Source: Ectothiorhodospiraceae bacterium (GTDB taxonomy: Bacteria > Pseudomonadota > Gammaproteobacteria > Nitrococcales > Aquisalimonadaceae). From it: 37,224 nucleotides of DNA. Positions within the stretch are counted from its first letter, which is position 1, and each line of letters opens with the position of its first letter. The notes below the pieces were generated by a model. It was given only the letters and a program-made list of their open reading frames with translations, was not told where the DNA came from and ran no database searches. The DNA lies in contig JAFIFU010000034.1 of NCBI GenBank assembly GCA_020831885.1, forward strand, positions 1-37,224, written 5' to 3'. Position numbers and translations under genes: made by a program. Shown piece after piece: positions 18,598 through 26,034 of the stretch.

Positions 18598-18615
18598 GTG
18601 ACAAAGACGTGACAG
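18598..18615 (-). promoter_or_regulatory. PhoB-box-like direct repeat (minus orientation)
   Basis: On the minus strand CTGTCAC-GTCT-TTGTCAC reproduces the Pho-box layout: two 7-base repeats close to CTGTCAT separated by 4 bases. It lies 88 nt upstream of the Na+/phosphate cotransporter-like start and points toward it. A weak -10 candidate, TACCGT (18587-18582), sits 10 nt beyond. The spacer is less AT-rich than the E. coli consensus. Confidence 0.55.
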
Positions 18616-18679
18616 CGGCATGCAGGACGCCATTTCCCGATTCGCCGGTCACCGCCGGGTGCATCCTGAAACGGTCGAG

Positions 18680-18706
18680 AAAACGGGGACGTACTGCGTC
18701 CCCGTT
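18680..18706 (-). terminator. Intrinsic terminator after the ETF-QO gene
   Basis: AACGGGGACG (18682-18691) and CGTCCCCGTT (18697-18706) form a perfect 10-bp stem with a 5-nt loop. On the minus strand it is followed by TTC after the stem's TT, making a short U-run. It lies 28 bases past the ETF-QO stop. Confidence 0.75.
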
Positions 18707-18733
18707 GAAAGCCTGGTCGAACCGTCGTGTGGC

Positions 18734-20404
18734 CTACATGTTCGGGTAGTTGGGACCGCCGCCCCCTTCCGGCGTCACCCAGTTGATGTTCTGGGTGGGA
18801 TCCTTGATATCGCAGGTCTTGCAGTGAACGCAGTTCTGCGCGTTGATCTGGAAGCGCTTGGAGCCGTCGTCATTCTCCACCACTTCATAGACCCCCGCCG
18901 GGCAGTAGCGCTGTGCCGGTTCGGCCCACTTGGGCAGGTTGGTCTGGATGGGTATGTCCGGATCCTTGAGTTGCAGGTGACAGGGCTGGTCTTCCTCGTG
19001 ATTGGTATTGGAGATGAACACCGAATCCAGTCGGTTGAAAGTCAGCTTTCCATCCGGTTTCGGATAGTTGATGGGTTTGCACTCCGATGCCGGCTTCAGC
19101 GTGTCGTGGTCCGGCTTGGGATCCCGCAGCGTGAACGGCATGCGGCCGCCCAGCCAGTTGATGTCCACCACGGCCAGGCCGGAACCGACGAAGTTGCCGA
19201 ATTTGTGCTGGTACGGGCCGAAGTTGCGCTGCTTGTGCAACTCCTCGTGGATCCAGCTTCCTTCGAAGGCGGCCTTGTATTCGCTCAGCTCATCGTTGGC
19301 CCGGCCGGCCTTGATGGCCTCGGCAAGCACTTCCGCGGCGATCATGCCGGATTTCATGGCGGTGTGACTGCCCTTGATCTTGGCGAAGTTCAGCGTTCCC
19401 GCATCGCACCCCACCAATAAGCCGCCCGGGAAGTGCATTTTCGGCAGGGACTGCAGCCCACCCTTGGAAATGGCCCGGGCGCCATAGGAAATTCGCTTGC
19501 CGCCTTCCAGGTACTTGCGCACCGCCGGATGGGTTTTCCAGCGCTGCATTTCCTCGAAGGGGCTGACGTAGGGGTTCTCGTAGCAGAGATCCGTGATCAG
19601 TCCCAGCGCCACCTGATTGTTGTCCAGGTGGTACAGGAAGCCGCCGCCCAGGGAGCGGGATTCGGTGAGCGGCCAGCCAGCGCTATGCATCACCAGGCCT
19701 TCCCGGTGTTTCTCCGGGTCGATCTCCCACAGCTCCTTGACGCCCAGCCCGTAATGCTGCGGGTCCACGCCCTCGCGGAGCTGGTACTTCTCCATCAGCT
19801 GCTTGCCCAGATGACCTCGGCAGCCTTCGGAGAAGACGGTGTACTTGGCGCGCAGTTCCATGCCCGGCTCATGGTTGGGTTTGGGCTTGCCGTCCGCGCC
19901 GATGCCCACATCGCCGGTGGCGATGCCGCAGACGGCGCCGTCGTCATCGAACAACACCTCGGCGGCGGCGAACCCGGGAAAGACTTCCACGCCCAGGGCT
20001 TCCGCCTGTTCCGCAAGCCAGCGGCAGACATTGCCCAGGGAGACGATGTAGTTGCCCTCGTTGTGCATGGTCTTGGGCACGAACATGCCCGGCACCCGGC
20101 TTGCCTTCTCCGGGCCGCGCATATACAGGATTTCGTCCTCTTTTACGGGAACATTCAGTGGTGCTCCACGATCTTTCCAGTCCGGGAACAGCTCGTTCAG
20201 CGCCCGGGGCTCCAGGACTGCCCCGGAGAGAATATGGGCGCCAACCTCGGAGCCCTTCTCGACGACGACGATGCTGAGTTCCTGGCCGGTTTCCTGGGCG
20301 ATCTGGCCCAGCCGGCAGGCGGTGGCCAGCCCGGACGGTCCGGCGCCGACGATCACCACGTCGAACTCCATGCTTTCGCGTTCCACGGCCTCGTGGTTAT
20401 CCAT
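18734..20404 (-). CDS. Electron transfer flavoprotein-ubiquinone oxidoreductase
   Basis: ETF-QO takes electrons from reduced ETF, loaded by acyl-CoA dehydrogenases, and reduces ubiquinone at the inner membrane. It has 556 residues, the family's length. The FAD-binding GAGPSG is at residues 20-25. The C-terminal ferredoxin-like domain carries the four [4Fe-4S] ligands Cys501, Cys525, Cys528 and Cys531 in YCPAGVYE and CVHCKTCDIKDPTQNINW. GGGAGG five bases before the ATG fixes the start. It lies downstream of glutaryl-CoA dehydrogenase on the same strand, which fits its job. The ETF subunits themselves are not in the window. Confidence 0.97.
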   Translation of the reverse strand: MDNHEAVERESMEFDVVIVGAGPSGLATACRLGQIAQETGQELSIVVVEKGSEVGAHILSGAVLEPRALNELFPDWKDRGAPLNVPVKEDEILYMRGPEKASRVPGMFVPKTMHNEGNYIVSLGNVCRWLAEQAEALGVEVFPGFAAAEVLFDDDGAVCGIATGDVGIGADGKPKPNHEPGMELRAKYTVFSEGCRGHLGKQLMEKYQLREGVDPQHYGLGVKELWEIDPEKHREGLVMHSAGWPLTESRSLGGGFLYHLDNNQVALGLITDLCYENPYVSPFEEMQRWKTHPAVRKYLEGGKRISYGARAISKGGLQSLPKMHFPGGLLVGCDAGTLNFAKIKGSHTAMKSGMIAAEVLAEAIKAGRANDELSEYKAAFEGSWIHEELHKQRNFGPYQHKFGNFVGSGLAVVDINWLGGRMPFTLRDPKPDHDTLKPASECKPINYPKPDGKLTFNRLDSVFISNTNHEEDQPCHLQLKDPDIPIQTNLPKWAEPAQRYCPAGVYEVVENDDGSKRFQINAQNCVHCKTCDIKDPTQNINWVTPEGGGGPNYPNM

Positions 20405-20478
20405 GAATGCCTCCCATCGTGTGGCGTGTCTTCAAACCTGTTGCGCGCCCGGGCCCGTGGACCCGGATGCGCCGTGGG

Positions 20479-21654
20479 TCATTCCGCGGAAAACGCCTGA
20501 ATACCGGTCTGGGCGCGGCCGAGGATCAGCGCATGCACGTCATGGGTCCCCTCATAGGTGTTGACCGCCTCCAGGTTCATCACGTGACGGATCACGTGAT
20601 ACTCGTCGGAAATGCCGTTGCCCCCATGCATGTCCCGGGCCGTGCGGGCGATGTCCAGGGCCTTGCCACAGTTGTTGCGCTTCATCAGCGAAATCATCTC
20701 CGGCGCCCAGTCGCCGCTGTCCATCAAACGGCCGAGCCGCAGGCAGCCCTGCAGCCCCAGGGTGATCTCGGTCTGCATGTCCGCCAGCTTTTTCTGGATC
20801 AACTGGTTGGCCGCCAGCGGGCGGCCGAACTGCTTGCGTTCCAGCGTGTACTGCCGGGCAGCATGCCAGCAGAACTCGGCGGATCCCATGGCACCCCAGC
20901 TGATCCCGTAGCGGGCCTTGTTCAGGCAGCCGAACGGGCCCTTCAGGCCTTCCACGTTCGGCAGCAGATTCTCCTTGGGTACGAACACATTGTCCATCAC
21001 GATTTCCCCGGTGATGGACGCACGCAGGGAGAATTTGCCCTCGATCTTCGGCGCCTTCAGGCCGTCCATGCCCTTCTCGAGAATGAATCCGCGGATGACG
21101 CCGTTGAGCTTCCCCCAGACCACGAACACGTCCGCGATAGGGGAGTTGGTGATCCACATCTTTGCGCCGCTGAGCCGGAATCCCCCATCCACTTCTTCAG
21201 CCCGGGTCTTCATGCCGCCGGGGTCGGAGCCGTGGTCCGGCTCGGTGAGACCGAAACAACCCACCCATTCGCCGCTGGCCAGCTTCGGCAGGTACTTCTG
21301 GCGCTGCTCTTCGCTGCCGAACGCGTGGATGGGATGCATCACCAGGGAGGACTGCACGCTCATGGCGGAGCGGTAGCCGGAATCCACCCGTTCCACCTCG
21401 CGGGCGATCAACCCGTAGCTCACGTGGTTGACGCCGGCACCGCCGTATTCCTCCGGGATGGTGGGGCCCAGCAGGCCCAGTTCTCCCATCTCGTTCATGA
21501 TTTCCCGGTGGAAGTGTTCATGGCGATTGGCTTCCAGCACACGGGTCATGAGCCGTTCCTGGCAGTAATCCCGGGCGCTGTCGCGAACCATGCGCTCCTC
21601 CTCGGTCAGGCTCTGTTCGAGCAGCAGCGCATCATCCCACTGAAAACGGTTCAT
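20479..21654 (-). CDS. gcdH: Glutaryl-CoA dehydrogenase
   Basis: GcdH oxidises and decarboxylates glutaryl-CoA to crotonyl-CoA, an end step of lysine, tryptophan, aromatic and odd-chain dicarboxylate degradation. The 391 residues and the start [22 protein letters not shown] are typical. The catalytic base is Glu368 in [20 protein letters not shown], the hallmark of this branch of the acyl-CoA dehydrogenases. [13 protein letters not shown] of the flavin-binding middle domain is present. GGAGG precedes the ATG. Neighbours are ETF-QO downstream and a thiolase upstream, consistent with one catabolic unit. Confidence 0.93.
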   Translation of the reverse strand: MNRFQWDDALLLEQSLTEEERMVRDSARDYCQERLMTRVLEANRHEHFHREIMNEMGELGLLGPTIPEEYGGAGVNHVSYGLIAREVERVDSGYRSAMSVQSSLVMHPIHAFGSEEQRQKYLPKLASGEWVGCFGLTEPDHGSDPGGMKTRAEEVDGGFRLSGAKMWITNSPIADVFVVWGKLNGVIRGFILEKGMDGLKAPKIEGKFSLRASITGEIVMDNVFVPKENLLPNVEGLKGPFGCLNKARYGISWGAMGSAEFCWHAARQYTLERKQFGRPLAANQLIQKKLADMQTEITLGLQGCLRLGRLMDSGDWAPEMISLMKRNNCGKALDIARTARDMHGGNGISDEYHVIRHVMNLEAVNTYEGTHDVHALILGRAQTGIQAFSAE

Positions 21655-21744
21655 TCTCTGTCCTCCACGGCGTGCGTCCCGCCGTTCGTCGTTATGACCT
21701 TGGTTGTGCAGGCTGCGCGGTGACCACCGCCGGCAGCCGCGTCT

Positions 21745-22947
21745 TCATACCCGTTCGATCACGGCGGCAATGCCCTGGCCGACACCGATGCACATGGTCA
21801 CCAGTGCATAGCGTCCCTGAATCCGCTCCAGTTGGCGTAGGGCGGTCAGGGCAAGCCGGGCCCCGGAGGCACCCAGCGGATGGCCGATGGCGATGGCGCC
21901 GCCGTTGGGGTTCAGCCGCGGGTCATCGTTGGCCAGGCCCAGTTGCCTGGTGCAGCCCAGCACCTGGGCGGCGAAGGCCTCGTTGATCTCGATGACGTCC
22001 ATCTGCTCCAGGCTCAGGCCGGCGCGCTCCAATGCCTTGCGGGAGGCGGGCACCGGGCCCAGCCCCATGACCCGGGGTTCCACACCGGCCACGGCGCCAG
22101 ACAGGATGCGCGCCCGCGGTTTGATTCCGGCCCGTTCCCCGGCTTCCAGGGTCCCCACCAGCAGGGCCGCGGCGCCGTCGTTGACACCGGAGGCGTTGCC
22201 GGCGGTGACCACCCCGCCCTCGAACAGCGTGCGCAGTTTGCCCAGGGCGTCCGCCGTGGTTCCGGCCCGCGGATGCTCGTCCTCGTTCACGGTGACCGGT
22301 GGGGTCTTGCGGCCGGTGGGGACTTCCACCGCCAGCAGTTCCTCATCATAGAAGCCGGCCGCCTTGGCATCCTGGTACTTCTGCTGTGACCAGGCGGCGA
22401 AGGCATCGGCTTCCTCGCGGCTGATGCCCAGATCGCTGGCCACATTGTCGGCGGTTTCCGGCATGGTGTCGTTGCCGTAGCGCTTGATCACCTGCGGGTT
22501 GGGGAATCGGGCGCCAATGGTGGAATCGAACATGCGGAAGTCGCGACTGTAGGCCGATTCCGACTTGGCCATGACGAACGGTGCGCGACTCATGCTTTCA
22601 GTGCCGCCGGCAACGAACAACTCGCCATGACCACAGTTGGTCGCGCGGGCAGCATCGAGCACCGCGGCCAGGCCGGAGCCGCACAGGCGGTTTACGGTCT
22701 GACCGGCCACCTCCACCGGTAACCCGGCCACCAGGCCCGCGTGGCGGGCCACATTGCGGGCATCCTCGCCGGCCTGGTTGGTGCATCCGGCGATCACGTC
22801 CTCGATGGTTGCAGGATCGAATGCATTGCGCTCCACCACGTGGCGGATGCAGTGGGCCAGCAGATCATCCGGGCGGATCCTGGCCAGGGCGCCGGCATGG
22901 CGGCCGATGGGCGTGCGGATGCCGTCGTACAGGTAGGCGTTCATCAT
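21745..22947 (-). CDS. Thiolase of the 3-oxoadipyl-CoA type (PaaJ/PcaF-like)
   Basis: A 400-residue thiolase. The nucleophile is Cys89 in NRLCGSG, the acid/base pair is His356 in GHPLG and Cys386 in TMCIGVGQG. The N-terminal AYLYDGIRTPIGRHAGAL, CTNQAGEDARNVAR and the FDSTIGARFPNP segment closely resemble E. coli PaaJ and PcaF, which cleave 3-oxoadipyl-CoA to succinyl-CoA and acetyl-CoA. A broader beta-ketothiolase role cannot be excluded. GGAGG lies nine bases before tandem ATGs. The gene is followed by gcdH and preceded by a 3-hydroxyacyl-CoA dehydrogenase. Confidence 0.88.
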   Translation of the reverse strand: MMNAYLYDGIRTPIGRHAGALARIRPDDLLAHCIRHVVERNAFDPATIEDVIAGCTNQAGEDARNVARHAGLVAGLPVEVAGQTVNRLCGSGLAAVLDAARATNCGHGELFVAGGTESMSRAPFVMAKSESAYSRDFRMFDSTIGARFPNPQVIKRYGNDTMPETADNVASDLGISREEADAFAAWSQQKYQDAKAAGFYDEELLAVEVPTGRKTPPVTVNEDEHPRAGTTADALGKLRTLFEGGVVTAGNASGVNDGAAALLVGTLEAGERAGIKPRARILSGAVAGVEPRVMGLGPVPASRKALERAGLSLEQMDVIEINEAFAAQVLGCTRQLGLANDDPRLNPNGGAIAIGHPLGASGARLALTALRQLERIQGRYALVTMCIGVGQGIAAVIERV

Positions 22948-23009
22948 GTCTGTTTTCCTCCGGGGCGCTGTACGCCGTGTGCCTCTGTTCGTGATTCCGT
23001 TACCGCGGT

Positions 23010-24536
23010 TCAGTTCTCCCCGGTGGTGAGCGGCACGCCGAGCATGGCGCGGCGCTTCAGCCAGGGGCTGGGGCGGTAGCGCGGATCGCCGTAGTATGCC
23101 TGCATGTTCTCAAGGATACGCAGGATCCGCCGGGGGCCCAGCGCGTCACCGAAGCCCAGCGGACCGTGGGGGTAACCCAGGCCCAGCTTCACGGCGGTTT
23201 CGATGTCCTGGGGCGTGGCGATACGTTGCTGAGCGATATCGCAGCCGATGTTGACAATGGTGGCGACGATGCGCTGGGCGATAAAGCCGGCGCTGTCCCG
23301 GATCACGGTCACGGGTGTGCCGTCCCTCCCCAGGGCGGCATGGGCAATGTTGCGTGCCTCCACGCTGGTGACCGGCGTGCTCATCAGTGTCCGGCGGCGC
23401 TCCAGACCGAACAGCGTGTCCACGGCCAGGGTGCGGCTGGGGTCCAGCCCCTGGTCCAGTGCCGCGCTGGTGGCGTCCTGACCCAACGGGGTCACCAGGC
23501 ACACCGAGTCGGGATCCGGTTCGCCGCCGTCGTCCAGCAGCACACCGGCCTGCTCCAGAACCGCGCGCAGGCTGCGCCCCGCTTCTTCGTCAGACGGGCT
23601 GACCCAGATCGGCAGGCCGTTCACCTGCGGTACCGGCTGCTCCGGGGGCTGCTGGGGCCTGCCGTCCTGGTACGGGTAGAAGCCGGTGCCCACCTTGCGT
23701 CCGAACAGCCCCGCGGCCACCCGTTGCCGGGTGATGTACGAGGGGCGGAAGCGGGGTTCCTGGTAGTACTGTTCGTAGATGGATTCCATCACATGGTGGG
23801 ACACATCCAGACCCGTGAGATCCAGTAGTTCGAACGGTCCCATGCGAAAGCCCGCGGCTTCCCGCATCACGCGGTCGATGTCAATCGTCTCGCAGACGGC
23901 CTCGCCCAGCAGACGCAGGGCTTCGGTACCGAAGCCCCGGCCGGCATGGTTGACGATGAATCCGGGGGAGTCGGTGCAGACCACCGGTGTGTGGCCCATG
24001 CGCCTGGCCAGCGCCACCAGCGCGTCCGCTGCCCACTCTGCCGTGCGGATGGCGGTCGCCACCTCCACCAGTTTCATCAGGGGCACGGGATTGAAGAAGT
24101 GAAAGCCGGCGACCCGTTCCGGCCGTTCGCAGCCGGCGGCGATGGCGGTGACCGACAGGGAAGAGGTGTTGGTTGCCAGGATGGCGTCGGGGGCGACGAT
24201 GGACTCCAGCTCCCGAAACAGTGCCTGCTTGGCATCCAGACGCTCGACGATGGCTTCAATGACCACATGGGCGGGGGCGAGATCCCCGGTGCCGGAGACA
24301 ATCGCGAGACGGTCCTTGGCCGCCGTGGCGCCTGCCTGGTCCAGCCGGCCCTTCTCCACCAGCCGATCCACCATCTTGCAGACGAAGTCGTGGGCCTCCT
24401 GGGCGGCGCCCTCCCGGGCGTCATGCAGCAGCACCCGCACGCCCCCCAGGGCGGCGATCTGGGCGATGCCGCGGCCCATGGCCCCCGTGCCCACAACGCC
24501 CAGAACCAGGTCGGGTCGGTTTGCGTCCAGTGTCAT
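23010..24536 (-). CDS. 3-hydroxyacyl-CoA dehydrogenase (PaaH/PaaC type)
   Basis: This NAD-dependent enzyme oxidises 3-hydroxyacyl-CoA to 3-oxoacyl-CoA, the step before the thiolase. The 508-residue form has an NAD-binding Rossmann domain (GTGAMG at 16-21) and a first C-terminal helical domain (SPGFIVNHAGRGFGTEALRLL). After a Pro-rich linker comes a second helical domain (DSAGFIAQRIVATIVN, then GLGYPHGPLGFGD). This is the layout of PaaH-type enzymes acting on 3-hydroxyadipyl-CoA and related substrates. The ATG at 24536 has AGGAG seven bases ahead; an upstream in-frame start at 24563 overlaps that site and is less likely. No hydratase domain is fused. Confidence 0.9.
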   Translation of the reverse strand: MTLDANRPDLVLGVVGTGAMGRGIAQIAALGGVRVLLHDAREGAAQEAHDFVCKMVDRLVEKGRLDQAGATAAKDRLAIVSGTGDLAPAHVVIEAIVERLDAKQALFRELESIVAPDAILATNTSSLSVTAIAAGCERPERVAGFHFFNPVPLMKLVEVATAIRTAEWAADALVALARRMGHTPVVCTDSPGFIVNHAGRGFGTEALRLLGEAVCETIDIDRVMREAAGFRMGPFELLDLTGLDVSHHVMESIYEQYYQEPRFRPSYITRQRVAAGLFGRKVGTGFYPYQDGRPQQPPEQPVPQVNGLPIWVSPSDEEAGRSLRAVLEQAGVLLDDGGEPDPDSVCLVTPLGQDATSAALDQGLDPSRTLAVDTLFGLERRRTLMSTPVTSVEARNIAHAALGRDGTPVTVIRDSAGFIAQRIVATIVNIGCDIAQQRIATPQDIETAVKLGLGYPHGPLGFGDALGPRRILRILENMQAYYGDPRYRPSPWLKRRAMLGVPLTTGEN

Positions 24537-24599
24537 GAAAGTTCTCCTGTCTGGTGGTCGCATCCCCTGTGATACGCCGACAGTCTACACAAGGAAAAC

Positions 24600-24634
24600 C
24601 ACCGGCGGTCCTGTCCCTTGGGGGCCCGCCGGTG
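24600..24634 (-). promoter_or_regulatory. Hairpin with T-run in the 3-hydroxyacyl-CoA dehydrogenase leader
   Basis: CACCGGCGG (24600-24608) and CCGCCGGTG (24626-24634) form a perfect 9-bp stem with a 17-nt GC-rich loop. On the minus strand it is followed by GGTTTTCC, 63 bases before the gene start. It could be a leader attenuator or a terminator against antisense transcription. Confidence 0.35.
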
Positions 24635-24650
24635 TGCCGATCACTGATTC

Positions 24651-24715
24651 CGCAATGCGAAATCTAATTCCGAAAACTTGACCAAAAGAATAGTTCGTGC
24701 CAGATTGCAATGCAA
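24651..24715. promoter_or_regulatory. Paired GCAATGC palindromes and possible promoter in the divergent region
   Basis: CGCAATGCG (24651-24659) and TTGCAATGCAA (24705-24715) share the core GCAATGC and are centred 55 bp apart. Between them TTGACC (24678-24683) and, 17 bp on, CAGATT (24701-24706) may form a plus-strand promoter whose -10 overlaps the second palindrome. This looks like an operator arrangement for the divergent catabolic genes; the regulator is unknown. Confidence 0.4.
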
Positions 24716-24759
24716 ACCTGCGTGCCCGCCTCACCCCGGAACCCGTTGGAGGACCCCTC

Positions 24760-25920
24760 ATGATCCGTGATCAGGAGACCCTGAACCAGTTGCTGGATAT
24801 CGTCTCCCGGTTTGTCCGGGAGCGCCTGATTCCCAATGAACAGCGGGTGGCGGAGGAAGACCGCATACCCGACGACATCGTCGACGAGATGAAGGAGCTG
24901 GGCCTGTTCGGGCTCTCCATCCCGGAGGAATACGGCGGGCTCGGCCTCACCATGGAGGAGGAGGTGAACGTGGCCTTCGAGCTTGGCCACACCTCGCCGG
25001 CTTTCCGCTCCATCATGGGAACCAACAATGGCATCGGTTCCCAGGGCATCATCATGGACGGCACGGAAGAGCAGAAACAGCGGTATCTGCCTCGCATGGC
25101 GACCGGTGAAATCATCGGCTCCTTTGCTCTGACCGAGCCGGATGTGGGATCCGATGCCGGCTCCGTGAAAGCTTCTGCGGTGCGCGACGGTGACCATTAC
25201 GTGGTCAATGGCACCAAGCGTTACATCACCAATGCGCCCCGCGCCAGTGTGTTCACGCTGATGGCCCGGACCAATCCCGAAGTGAAGGGTGCCGGGGGCG
25301 TGTCCGCCTTCCTGGTGGACGCCGATTCCCCGGGCATCACCCTGGGCAAGCCGGACAAGAAGATGGGGCAGAGTGGCTCCCAGACCTGTGACGTGATCTT
25401 CGAGGACGTGCGGGTCCCGGCCGAGAACATGATCGGCGGTCCGGACAAAGAGGGGCAGGGCTTCAAGACCGCCATGAAGGTGCTGGATCGGGGCCGCCTG
25501 CACATCTCCGCCGTTTGCGTGGGTGTGGCCGAGCGCCTGATCGAGGAAGCGTTGCGTTTCGCCATGGAGCGTAAGCAGTTCGGCAAGCCCATCGCGGAGC
25601 ACCAGCTCATTCAGGCCATGCTGGCCGACAGCAAGGCTGAAGCCTATGCCGGCCGTTCCATGGTGCTGGAAGCGGCCCGTAAGATGGATACCGGTGCCCA
25701 GGTCAGCACCGAAGCCTCCTGCTGCAAGCTCTACTGTGCCGAGATGGTGGGCCGCGTTGCCGATCGTGCGGTGCAGATCCACGGTGGCGCCGGTTACATT
25801 TCCGAGTACCCCGTCGAGCGTTTCTACCGTGACGTGCGCCTGTTCCGCATCTACGAGGGCACGACCCAGATCCAGCAAATCGTCGTGGCGCGGAACATGA
25901 TCCGGGACGCTTCCAACTAG
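24760..25920 (+). CDS. Acyl-CoA dehydrogenase
   Basis: An FAD-dependent acyl-CoA dehydrogenase of standard length (386 residues) with all three domains. GSFALTEPDVGSDAGS is in the middle domain. The catalytic base is Glu366 in RIYEGTTQIQQIV. GGAGG seven bases before the ATG at 24760 supports the start; the longer frame from 24697 covers the promoter region. It is divergent from the hydroxyacyl-CoA dehydrogenase and followed by a CoA ligase and thioesterase, so it probably performs the first oxidation of the acid activated by the ligase. The substrate is not assigned; a dicarboxyl-CoA is a reasonable guess from the neighbours. Confidence 0.93.
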   Translation: MIRDQETLNQLLDIVSRFVRERLIPNEQRVAEEDRIPDDIVDEMKELGLFGLSIPEEYGGLGLTMEEEVNVAFELGHTSPAFRSIMGTNNGIGSQGIIMDGTEEQKQRYLPRMATGEIIGSFALTEPDVGSDAGSVKASAVRDGDHYVVNGTKRYITNAPRASVFTLMARTNPEVKGAGGVSAFLVDADSPGITLGKPDKKMGQSGSQTCDVIFEDVRVPAENMIGGPDKEGQGFKTAMKVLDRGRLHISAVCVGVAERLIEEALRFAMERKQFGKPIAEHQLIQAMLADSKAEAYAGRSMVLEAARKMDTGAQVSTEASCCKLYCAEMVGRVADRAVQIHGGAGYISEYPVERFYRDVRLFRIYEGTTQIQQIVVARNMIRDASN

Positions 25921-25935
25921 TGTCCCGGAACGGAG

Positions 25936-26005
25936 GTTCGTTACCTTTGTGCGGTCCCGTGCACGTTCTGGCCAAGGCGGCGGGCCGCTCACAAAGACAA
26001 CGAAC
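25936..26005 (+). repeat. Long inverted repeat between acyl-CoA dehydrogenase and CoA ligase
   Basis: GTTCGTT-ac-CTTTGTG (25936-25951) is matched by CACAAAG-ac-AACGAAC (25990-26005): two perfect 7-bp stems separated by a 2x2 internal loop, around a 38-nt loop. It starts 15 bases after the dehydrogenase stop and ends 29 bases before the ligase ATG. No T-run follows, so a simple terminator is unlikely. Confidence 0.6.
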
Positions 26006-26034
26006 GTGTGTTACGTGACACTGGGAGCCGTCGC

